Origin: Bacteroidia bacterium
GTDB lineage: Bacteria > Bacteroidota > Bacteroidia > B-17B0 > Aurantibacillaceae
DNA: 64,000 bases
Reading direction: 5' to 3'
NCBI GenBank assembly: GCA_016787785.1
Contig: JAEUTO010000010.1
Span: forward strand, 372,001-436,000
Below the pieces are notes generated by a model. It did not search any database, was not told the origin of the DNA, and saw only the letters and a program-made list of their open reading frames with translations. The translations under genes and the position numbers were made by a program. Shown here piece by piece: positions 50,053 through 57,203 of the stretch. Each line of letters opens with the position of its first letter. Position 1 is the first letter of the stretch.

Positions 50053-51510
50053 ATGAACCCAGAACAAAAGTTTGATAAGATCATCAGAAAAAAAGTTGAT
50101 GAGGCAGAGTTTCCATTTGATGAGCAAAATTGGAACAAGCTGAGCATGCAATTAGATGCAGAAAGAAGACTTGCCACCAGCAGAGGTTGGGGTAAATTCT
50201 TATTTTTGGGTCTGTTGTTCCTTGGTATTACATCTGCCGGTATTGCGGTATATAAAATACAAGGTCCTGCTGGTATCAAAGGCCAATTGGCTTCAGGTAA
50301 CACAGGTTCAAACGATAACAATGGTTCATCTGCACAAGCTCAAAGTGCTAATGCTTCTAAAAACAACACTAATAATTCCGATAATAATTTACTTGCTTCA
50401 AATAGCGGTAACAACCAAACAATAGGTCTTGCAAATTATGCAGGTAGTAACCCTAACGACATCAATAATGCATTAGCTGTAAACGTAACTAACACAAATG
50501 CGGATGTTGTTAATAGTAACAACAACTCGGTAAATAGTAATTCTGCTAAGAATTCTAATTCAGAAAATGTATCATCGTCTGAAAAAGATAACAACTCTAC
50601 TGTTTCTAAAGGTAAAAAAGAAGCTAAGTATACTTCAGGATCAAATGGCTTAGGTAAAAAAGGTCTTAATGCGCTCAATAACAACGGTAGTTTAAAAAAT
50701 GCCGATGCAGTTGGCTGGGCAGATGGTTCAACAAATAAAACAATGTACGATGGCGACGTTCTATTACAACACAATGCACTTAATAGAATAGATTCAAAAT
50801 TAAATATTGTTTATTCTAATCGCAACGTAAAACTAGGCGCACTTAAAATACCAAACTGGTACGATGAAGATTACCGTCGTAAAGGTAAAAAACGTATGAG
50901 CTTCTTAAATGCCGAAGCGGGTGGTGCTTTCTTATTAGGTTGGGATTCTAAAGACGGAAAAGATGGTAGAGGTTTTAACTGGTATGCAGGTGTTAACTAC
51001 GGTAAATTCTTAAATAAGAAATTCGGTTTTAGCGCAGGTTCGCAGTTTTATAATGTTGGTAACATCAAACAATCGTTTTACGAAAGTTCTAAATCTGTTT
51101 ACGGTTTAGGTTCAACTTCTACAAACACAGTTATTACTACACGATCTCTTTTCTACTTCTCTGTTCCGGTTAAAGTGTATTTTGCTGTTAGTCCTTCTCA
51201 CCAAATTGGTGCATCGGTTAACCCAAGCTTCTTGTTCTCTTCAAAAAATGTTGTTGAAACATACCGTTTAACAGACGATATTAAGTCAAACGAAATGACA
51301 TCAAAGAGCTCAGGTATTTACGAGGGTGTTAGGTTAAACAACGTTCTTATCTCTGCTTTTTACAAGGCGCAGTTAAACAAACGCTTGTTCTTAAATACAG
51401 AGGTTATGTATGGCGTGCGTGATATCTTTAAAAATACAACTTCAAACAATTATTCACAAAAGCCAATTGGTTTAAGAGTAGGGTTACAATACACTTTATT
51501 TGAAAAATAA
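50053..51510 (+). CDS. Anti-sigma-like inner-membrane segment joined to an outer-membrane beta barrel
   Basis: 485 residues. A short cytoplasmic region (1-47) with 'FDEQNWNKLSMQLDAERR' precedes one transmembrane helix (48-67). A low-complexity Asn/Ser-rich stretch (~75-190) leads through a linker to a C-terminal porin/PorT-type beta barrel (~285-485; alternating strands such as 'NWYAGVNYGKFLNKKFGFSAGSQFYNVG', ending 'RVGLQYTLFEK' with aromatic-hydrophobic pattern). If correct, one chain spans both membranes and could pass an outer-membrane signal to the sigma factor upstream. The anti-sigma role is inferred from position and the 'W-x-x-L' helix, not from a recognised domain. Confidence 0.75.
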   Translation: MNPEQKFDKIIRKKVDEAEFPFDEQNWNKLSMQLDAERRLATSRGWGKFLFLGLLFLGITSAGIAVYKIQGPAGIKGQLASGNTGSNDNNGSSAQAQSANASKNNTNNSDNNLLASNSGNNQTIGLANYAGSNPNDINNALAVNVTNTNADVVNSNNNSVNSNSAKNSNSENVSSSEKDNNSTVSKGKKEAKYTSGSNGLGKKGLNALNNNGSLKNADAVGWADGSTNKTMYDGDVLLQHNALNRIDSKLNIVYSNRNVKLGALKIPNWYDEDYRRKGKKRMSFLNAEAGGAFLLGWDSKDGKDGRGFNWYAGVNYGKFLNKKFGFSAGSQFYNVGNIKQSFYESSKSVYGLGSTSTNTVITTRSLFYFSVPVKVYFAVSPSHQIGASVNPSFLFSSKNVVETYRLTDDIKSNEMTSKSSGIYEGVRLNNVLISAFYKAQLNKRLFLNTEVMYGVRDIFKNTTSNNYSQKPIGLRVGLQYTLFEK

Positions 51511-51513
51511 TAT

Positions 51514-52632
51514 ATGAAAACACATGTACTCGTTCTGATATTGATTGGGTTATTCTTTAACTCATGTAATAAAAAATCCCTCCCTCCAAAAGAAGAGGAG
51601 CCGGGGCCGGTTTTTTATTTTAAGTGCGATATCGCTGGTTTCCCTGTTGATATGGAAGCGGGAGTAAATGCTTATTACATGAGATCGTCTTATTACAAAG
51701 ATTCAAACGACGTGTATGTTTTTAAAGGGGAATTAAAACAAAAAGATTGTTCGGGCAATTGTGGTTTTGGTTTAACGGTTATGTTAAACGACTACAAAGC
51801 ATCGCCAAACGGTGTTATGAATATCGATAGTACATTAATGTTCACCTCTTACCAATATAATGATGCCGCTCTTGAGCCGCTTTATTACACAGGTAATTTT
51901 GCACCTCACCAGTCAACACAACAAGCAGCTTACAATTGGCTGTTTAGCGATGGTGGTAGCTGGAATTCTGCAAACTGCAATAAAACGTTTAAAGCAAATA
52001 CAACTTACAGTGCTTCTTTAGGAGTGTCGGTTACCAGCCCTACTGCCAGCAGCATGAGCCATACAAATGTATACAGGATCGGCAATCCGGTTCAAACAAA
52101 CTTAAACGTATACAGGATCAGTCCTTTTTCTATATTTAATTACAAATTCTCTACTACAAATATCACCGGTCAGGCACCTTTTTCTTATTTGTGGGATTTT
52201 GGAGATGGTTATAATTCTATTGAACCTTCGCCAACACATGAGTATATCAGTCCTAACTTATATATAGCAAAACTTACGGTTGTTGATGCAAACAATGATA
52301 CTTGCGAATCCTATTACAAGGTTCCGGCCATTAACGGCCCAATAGCCGACCCTAATTTCAACGCTAATTTTACACCGGTATTAAACCCTAAATCGCTTTC
52401 TACTGTTAGTATTCTTATTAACGACCCAAAGGGTAATGTTTATACATTAGGTCAGGTAAACCAATCAAAGAACAGTCATTTTGAAATTGTTTCGGTAGAA
52501 AATTACCAGGCAACCGATAGCAATCAGGCTTTTAAGAAAATTAAGATAAAATTCAATTGTACGGTATATAACGGCGCTAATTTGCTCGAAATTAAGGATG
52601 GAGAGGCCGTAATTGCTATAGCCTACAAATAA
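51514..52632 (+). CDS. PKD-domain lipoprotein
   Basis: 372 residues with lipobox 'LFFNSCNKK' (Cys18). Residues ~195-270 hold a PKD domain with the signature 'YLWDFGDGYNSIEPSPTHEY' followed by 'YIAKLTVVDANNDTC'. The N-terminal beta-rich region and the C-terminal ~100 residues are not recognised. PKD domains usually mediate protein or carbohydrate contacts outside the cell. It starts three bases after the barrel gene, so it forms an operon with the ECF sigma factor and is probably its outer-membrane partner. The terminator at 52736 ends the unit. Confidence 0.82.
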   Translation: MKTHVLVLILIGLFFNSCNKKSLPPKEEEPGPVFYFKCDIAGFPVDMEAGVNAYYMRSSYYKDSNDVYVFKGELKQKDCSGNCGFGLTVMLNDYKASPNGVMNIDSTLMFTSYQYNDAALEPLYYTGNFAPHQSTQQAAYNWLFSDGGSWNSANCNKTFKANTTYSASLGVSVTSPTASSMSHTNVYRIGNPVQTNLNVYRISPFSIFNYKFSTTNITGQAPFSYLWDFGDGYNSIEPSPTHEYISPNLYIAKLTVVDANNDTCESYYKVPAINGPIADPNFNANFTPVLNPKSLSTVSILINDPKGNVYTLGQVNQSKNSHFEIVSVENYQATDSNQAFKKIKIKFNCTVYNGANLLEIKDGEAVIAIAYK

Positions 52633-52735
52633 ATAAGATAATTACCCAACCTTTTAGTAATACCCAACGTATTATTAGCAGGTAAACAATTTTTTGCTGT
52701 TCTATAGTTCTGTGTTAGTTCTGTGTTTAGAGCGT

Positions 52736-52776
52736 AAATCCCTTCTACTTTGTGTTGTAGAAGGGATTTTTTTTGT
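52736..52776 (+). terminator. Terminator after the sigma-factor operon
   Basis: A 13-bp perfect stem AAATCCCTTCTAC (52736-52748) / GTAGAAGGGATTT (52757-52769) is followed by TTTTTG. It is about 100 bases beyond the PKD lipoprotein stop. Confidence 0.92.
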
Positions 52777-52789
52777 GCTTAGAAATGGC

Positions 52790-52797
52790 TATTTTTG
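52790..52797 (+). promoter_or_regulatory. Candidate -7 box for the gene at 52804
   Basis: TATTTTTG matches TAnnTTTG, but only six bases separate it from the ATG, so the transcript would be nearly leaderless. A TTTG at 52772-52775 is 14 bases upstream, shorter than the usual 19. Confidence 0.35.
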
Positions 52798-52803
52798 TAT
52801 AGA

Positions 52804-53334
52804 ATGAAAATGTTAAAAAGCCTGTCACCGTTTATACTTCTTTTCCTTATCGGCGTTATGAGCTTTCGTTTTTTATTCTTCATTTCGTACATCAAAGCGC
52901 AAAAAAAAGACTTCAGACAACAATTGATCAGTTCAACAACAAATCAGGTGGTTGAGGTCAAATTTTCATCCAACGATATTTACGTTAATAAAAACGGCTT
53001 TGAATGGAAAGAAAAAAATAAAGAGTTAGTAATTAATGGCCAATACCACGAAGTGGTTTCTGTAATAAAAGTAAAAGACCATTTTATTGTAAAGATCATT
53101 CAAGACAAAGCTGAGAATAAACTGTTCCAGAACTTTTTTTGTGCAAATAAAGATATTCAACACAATTACCTCGATCTTGTAAAAGTACTTTTAAACTTTA
53201 ATTACTTAAATGATCCTCACGAACGTCAGATACATTCTTTTTACGTTTATATTGTTCAAAAACCTATTGCCGATTGGGTTTTTAGCGACAGTCAATTTTC
53301 TTTAAAACAAATTAAGCCACCTCAGTTCGCTTAG
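52804..53334 (+). CDS. Small inner-membrane-anchored protein, paralog of 56614
   Basis: 176 residues from the ATG at 52804. One N-terminal hydrophobic segment (~8-27, 'FILLFLIGVMSFRFLFFISYI') acts as signal anchor. The rest contains 'VVEVKFSSNDIYVNKNGFEWKEKNKELVINGQYHEVVSV', which is nearly repeated in the protein at 56614, and ends 'LKQIKPPQFA'. I do not recognise a named family. Each copy lies upstream of a TonB-dependent receptor (next but one here, directly upstream at 57204), so it is probably linked to metal or cofactor uptake. Confidence 0.7.
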   Translation: MKMLKSLSPFILLFLIGVMSFRFLFFISYIKAQKKDFRQQLISSTTNQVVEVKFSSNDIYVNKNGFEWKEKNKELVINGQYHEVVSVIKVKDHFIVKIIQDKAENKLFQNFFCANKDIQHNYLDLVKVLLNFNYLNDPHERQIHSFYVYIVQKPIADWVFSDSQFSLKQIKPPQFA

Positions 53335-53428
53335 TCCTATTTTTTAATAAAATTTCTCAGTCTTATTTTGCATTCTGTTTTTATGGGGTGTGATTTATAT
53401 TTATTATATTATTTAAATACAAAAATTT

Positions 53429-53854
53429 ATGAAGACAAAGATCATTAAAGTTATTGCGCTTGCGTTATTAGTAATTATTGCGGTGCCATCTTGCAGCAAA
53501 TATGAAGAAGGACCGAAGTTTAGCCTGTTATCAAAAAAAGCACGCCTTGCAGGGGAATGGAAAATAGAAAATGTAAGTACAAATGGTACCGATCAAACCG
53601 CAGATGTAAAAGCCCTGGTTGGGGATAGTTATGTTTTAACGCTTACTAAAGATGAAAAATATAAAGTAAGTGGAAACTTTACCGACGAAGGAACTTACAA
53701 ATGGGGCGAAGATAAAGATGATATTTATTTAACATCAAACACCGCAGGTTCAAAAGAAGTGGCTTATCGTATCTTACGTTTAAAATCTAAAGAACTTTGG
53801 TTAAGAACTACTGCTGCAAACGGCGATAAAACAATTACTAAATACAAACAATAA
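53429..53854 (+). CDS. Lipocalin-like lipoprotein
   Basis: 141 residues with lipobox 'IIAVPSCSKY' (Cys22). The mature domain starts 'LAGEWKIENVSTNG' and runs through strands 'SYVLTLTKDEKYKVSG', 'DEGTYKWGEDKDDIYLTS' and 'AYRILRLKSKELWLRTT'. This is the pattern of the small lipocalin-like families abundant in Bacteroidota. The ligand is unknown. It has its own terminator at 53861 and lies between the small membrane protein and the first TonB-dependent receptor. Confidence 0.75.
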   Translation: MKTKIIKVIALALLVIIAVPSCSKYEEGPKFSLLSKKARLAGEWKIENVSTNGTDQTADVKALVGDSYVLTLTKDEKYKVSGNFTDEGTYKWGEDKDDIYLTSNTAGSKEVAYRILRLKSKELWLRTTAANGDKTITKYKQ

Positions 53855-53860
53855 TATTAA

Positions 53861-53895
53861 ACGAGGTTATTCAATTTTGGATAACCTCTTTTTTT
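53861..53895 (+). terminator. Terminator placed directly before the TonB receptor start
   Basis: Stem GAGGTTAT (53863-53870) / ATAACCTC (53881-53888), extendable by a C-G and a T-G pair, followed by seven T's. The T tract ends at 53895 and the receptor ATG is at 53897. Any read-through transcript of the receptor must therefore pass the hairpin. Confidence 0.85.
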
Positions 53896-53896
53896 A

Positions 53897-56155
53897 ATGC
53901 ATACCTGTTTTAAAAAAATATTTTTTTTTACAATGCTTTGTTTAGGTAATTTCTTAGCAGCGCAAAATAAATTAAGTGGTACTATTAGCAATAGTGGCAA
54001 TAATAAAGCTATTGCTTTTGCCATAGTAAATATTCCTGCTTTAAATATTCAAACAGAAACAGATAGTGCGGGGAATTTTAGCTTTACGAATATTCCAAAA
54101 GGGTATCATCAATTACAAGCAATAAAATTTGGGTATACACATTTTACCACTATGTTCTTTATGAGCGATTCTTCGCTTGTTATGAACATAGAATTAAAAC
54201 AAGATCCCAATTACCTGGATGAAATTGTTGTTTACGGTAACGAAGAATCAAAAAGATCAGAAACCGCCAACACAATAGATGTTTTGGATGTAAAAAGCAT
54301 GCGCGAATTAGGGGCTTTGTCGTTGAGCGATGGCATTGCAAAATTGCCCGGTGTTAACCAGCTAAATACAGGGGCGGGAATATCTAAACCGGTTATAAGA
54401 GGTTTGTTTGGTAACCGCATACAAACCGTTTTGTTGGGAATGCGTTTTGATAACCAGCAATGGCAGGATGAGCATGGCCTTGGACTTACAGATATTGGCG
54501 TTGACAGGATCGAAATAATTAAGGGGCCGTCATCTCTTTTTTATGGCAGCGAAGCCATGGGGGGAGTTTTAAATATTATTAATGAAAAAAATGCGCCTGT
54601 TGGTAAAACGCAAGCCGATGTAGCCGGCAGATTTTTTTCAAACACGTATGGGTATGGTATTGATGCAGGTGTAAAAAGAAGTACACAAAAAATTAACTGG
54701 GCACTTAGGTTTGGCAACGAATCGCATGCCGATTACAGCGATGGCAACAACAATCGCATCTTAAATTCAAGGTTTGGTGGTTATGTTGGTAAGGCATCAT
54801 TAAGCTTTAAGGGAAAACGCTGGATAAATGAGAATAATTATTTGTTTGCCAAAAATGATTTTGGTTTTTTAATGGATGCCTACCAGGTATTTGACAAACC
54901 CGACGATAGACTGACAAGAAGTTTTGAACGTCCGCACCACACGGTACTCATTAATATGTTCACTACTCAAAATACTTTTGTATTTAATGCATCAAAATTA
55001 AAAATAGATCTTGGTTTTCACTCAAATAACCGTCAGGAGCAGGAAGGAGCAGGGGGCATAAGTCTTGATATGATCCTAAACACCTATACTGCAAAAATAA
55101 ACTGGACAAAGAATTTTAACGCAAGCACAGGGTTGGTTATCGGCTCTCAAAATCAGTTTCAAACAAATGTAAATGTTGGCTCGCGCATTATTGTACCTAA
55201 TGCTAATCTTTTCGAATCTTCCTTATTTACCTATCTTAAAAAACAATTTAAGTATGCTGTATTAGAAGGTGGTATACGTTACGATTATAAAATAATTGAA
55301 ACGCTTGAGACGGGTGTTTTAAATAACGGAAGTGCTTACAACCCCGGTACTAATGTTGTTGCTGTAAATAAAAATTATAATACGGTAAATGGCGCTATTG
55401 GTATTAGTATTTTCGATGCAAAACAAATTAATATTAAACTTAATGCGTCTTCAGGTTATCGGGGACCTAACTTAGCCGAATTATCATCTAATGGCTTACA
55501 CGAAGGAAGTTTAAGATATGAATTAGGAAATGTGAACTTAAAAGTGGAACAAAATTTTTGTGCTGATATTTATGCTGAATACTATAACAAGAACTTTACA
55601 ATATTTGGTACCGCCTTTATAAATCATTTTTTAAATTATATTTATTTGCAGCCGAGTAATGATGATTACTTAGGTTTTAGGATCTACAATTATATTCAAA
55701 AAGATGCTACGTTAAAAGGCGCAGAGGGTGGTATCAGGATGCATCCTTCGGTGGTAAAATTTCTTTTCATTCAATCTACTTACTCCGGCATTGTTGGTAC
55801 AACAAGCAATGGAGAATACTTACCTTTTATTCCGGCGCAAAAAATAAATAACGAATTAAAATTAAAAGCAAATACAGTGAGTAAACTTAAGAATTCTTTT
55901 ATTGGCATTGGTTATACCTATGTTTGGGCGCAAAACACACCTAATCAATTCGAGACCAGAACTGATGCCTACGACCTGGTAAATGCAAGTATTGGGACGG
56001 AAATTCATGGAATAAAAAATAAATTGCTTATTTCTCTTTCGGGTAATAATCTTTTAAATAAAGTTTATTACGATCATCTGTCACGTTTTAAATATTTCGG
56101 CATCTATAACATTGGCCGTTCAATCTCTCTAAACCTTAAATTTCAATTTAATTAA
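53897..56155 (+). CDS. TonB-dependent outer-membrane receptor
   Basis: 752 residues. A signal peptide (to ~21, ending LAAQ) precedes a carboxypeptidase-regulatory-like domain (~22-105, 'LSGTISNSGNNKAIAFAIVNI ... GNFSFTNIPKGYHQLQ') and a plug (~115-235, 'SLSDGIAKLPGVNQLNTG', 'IEIIKGPSSLFYGSEAMGGVLNIIN'). The 22-strand barrel ends in 'SISLNLKFQFN'. The plug motif 'G-P-S-S-L-F-Y-G-S-E-A-M-G-G-V' is that of siderophore, heme or metal receptors rather than SusC-type sugar receptors. It is followed eight bases later by a lipoprotein, likely its operon partner. Confidence 0.93.
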   Translation: MHTCFKKIFFFTMLCLGNFLAAQNKLSGTISNSGNNKAIAFAIVNIPALNIQTETDSAGNFSFTNIPKGYHQLQAIKFGYTHFTTMFFMSDSSLVMNIELKQDPNYLDEIVVYGNEESKRSETANTIDVLDVKSMRELGALSLSDGIAKLPGVNQLNTGAGISKPVIRGLFGNRIQTVLLGMRFDNQQWQDEHGLGLTDIGVDRIEIIKGPSSLFYGSEAMGGVLNIINEKNAPVGKTQADVAGRFFSNTYGYGIDAGVKRSTQKINWALRFGNESHADYSDGNNNRILNSRFGGYVGKASLSFKGKRWINENNYLFAKNDFGFLMDAYQVFDKPDDRLTRSFERPHHTVLINMFTTQNTFVFNASKLKIDLGFHSNNRQEQEGAGGISLDMILNTYTAKINWTKNFNASTGLVIGSQNQFQTNVNVGSRIIVPNANLFESSLFTYLKKQFKYAVLEGGIRYDYKIIETLETGVLNNGSAYNPGTNVVAVNKNYNTVNGAIGISIFDAKQINIKLNASSGYRGPNLAELSSNGLHEGSLRYELGNVNLKVEQNFCADIYAEYYNKNFTIFGTAFINHFLNYIYLQPSNDDYLGFRIYNYIQKDATLKGAEGGIRMHPSVVKFLFIQSTYSGIVGTTSNGEYLPFIPAQKINNELKLKANTVSKLKNSFIGIGYTYVWAQNTPNQFETRTDAYDLVNASIGTEIHGIKNKLLISLSGNNLLNKVYYDHLSRFKYFGIYNIGRSISLNLKFQFN

Positions 56156-56162
56156 TCAACAA

Positions 56163-56576
56163 ATGAAAAATTTAAAATACATACTCGTTTTAATGCTAGC
56201 AATAACAATCACGTTACTTTCCTGCAAAAAGAAAAAGGTAGACCCACACGTGCCACCGGATGTTGTTTTTAAAACAGGCGGTATTTATACCAGTAGCGAC
56301 AGGACTGTGAATAAAAAAGATACTATTACCGTTGGTATTACCGCTACAAAAACAGAAGACGATCTGAAATCGTATAACGTTTCTTACGCCTACGATGGTG
56401 GCGCAACTACTACCACTTTTTATAATTACCTGCTTACTGCAGATGAAGCTACTGGCTATTCGCACGACATTAAGATCATAGCCCGCAATCAGGTTGGAAC
56501 AGAAAGATGGGTATTTAGCATTGTTGACAGGGATGGGAATCTAACCCAAAAAACGATTATTTTAACAGTTCAATAA
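56163..56576 (+). CDS. Small lipoprotein next to the TonB receptor
   Basis: 137 residues with lipobox 'ITITLLSCKKK' (Cys21). The mature part begins with a basic run (KKKKVDPHVPP) and forms a single beta sandwich ('GIYTSSDRTVNKKDTITVGITATKTEDDLKSYNVSY', 'YSHDIKIIARNQVGTERWVFSIVDRDGNLTQKTIILTV') of Ig/FN3 type. It starts eight bases after the receptor stop and is likely a surface lipoprotein working with it. The function is otherwise unknown. Confidence 0.75.
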   Translation: MKNLKYILVLMLAITITLLSCKKKKVDPHVPPDVVFKTGGIYTSSDRTVNKKDTITVGITATKTEDDLKSYNVSYAYDGGATTTTFYNYLLTADEATGYSHDIKIIARNQVGTERWVFSIVDRDGNLTQKTIILTVQ

Positions 56577-56613
56577 TATTTAGTCAAAAATTGATAACTT
56601 GCCTTAAATTATA

Positions 56614-57129
56614 ATGGTAAAAAAATTATCCCCATATATATTACTTTTAATTTTTGGCGTACTTACGTTTCATTTTTTACTTTTTAGCTCTTATATAAGT
56701 TCACAAAAATCTACTTTCAGAGAACACACAATAAATGGAGGGCACGAGGTTGTTGAAATTAAGTTTTCTCATGATGATATTTTTAAAAATAAAAATGGGT
56801 TTGAGTGGAAAGAAAATAACAAAGAGGTAATTATTAATGGTTTTTACCATGAAGTAGTTTCTGTAGAAAATTTCAAAGATCATATTGTTGTTTGTGTTAT
56901 AGAAGATAGCGAAGAGAATGAACGTTTCAAAAAATTCTTCTGCTCAAACAATGGCTTTTATAAAAATTGTGGCGAACTCATAAAGTTGCTTTTGGCTTTT
57001 ACCTATCTTGAAAGTAGTGAGAATTTTACGTTTGTAATGCAAATATTTAAGAAAGAAGTAAAACCGGAAAACTTTCAATTCATAGATTTTAAATATTACC
57101 TCCAACAAATAAAACCGCCCCGGTTTTAA
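56614..57129 (+). CDS. Small inner-membrane-anchored protein, paralog of 52804
   Basis: 171 residues. N-terminal anchor (~5-25, 'SPYILLLIFGVLTFHFLLF'), then 'VVEIKFSHDDIFKNKNGFEWKENNKEVIINGFYHEVVSV', matching the protein at 52804 at most positions, and the shared ending 'LQQIKPPRF'. It has no named domain. It lies 75 bases before the second TonB-dependent receptor. Together with the gene at 52804 it indicates duplication of a membrane-protein/receptor unit. Confidence 0.7.
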   Translation: MVKKLSPYILLLIFGVLTFHFLLFSSYISSQKSTFREHTINGGHEVVEIKFSHDDIFKNKNGFEWKENNKEVIINGFYHEVVSVENFKDHIVVCVIEDSEENERFKKFFCSNNGFYKNCGELIKLLLAFTYLESSENFTFVMQIFKKEVKPENFQFIDFKYYLQQIKPPRF

Positions 57130-57203
57130 GTATAGCATTTTCCGATAGTTTCCCTTTAACAAGAGAAGTCTTTTTTAGTATTAATCAAATTTAACTTTAT
57201 AAA

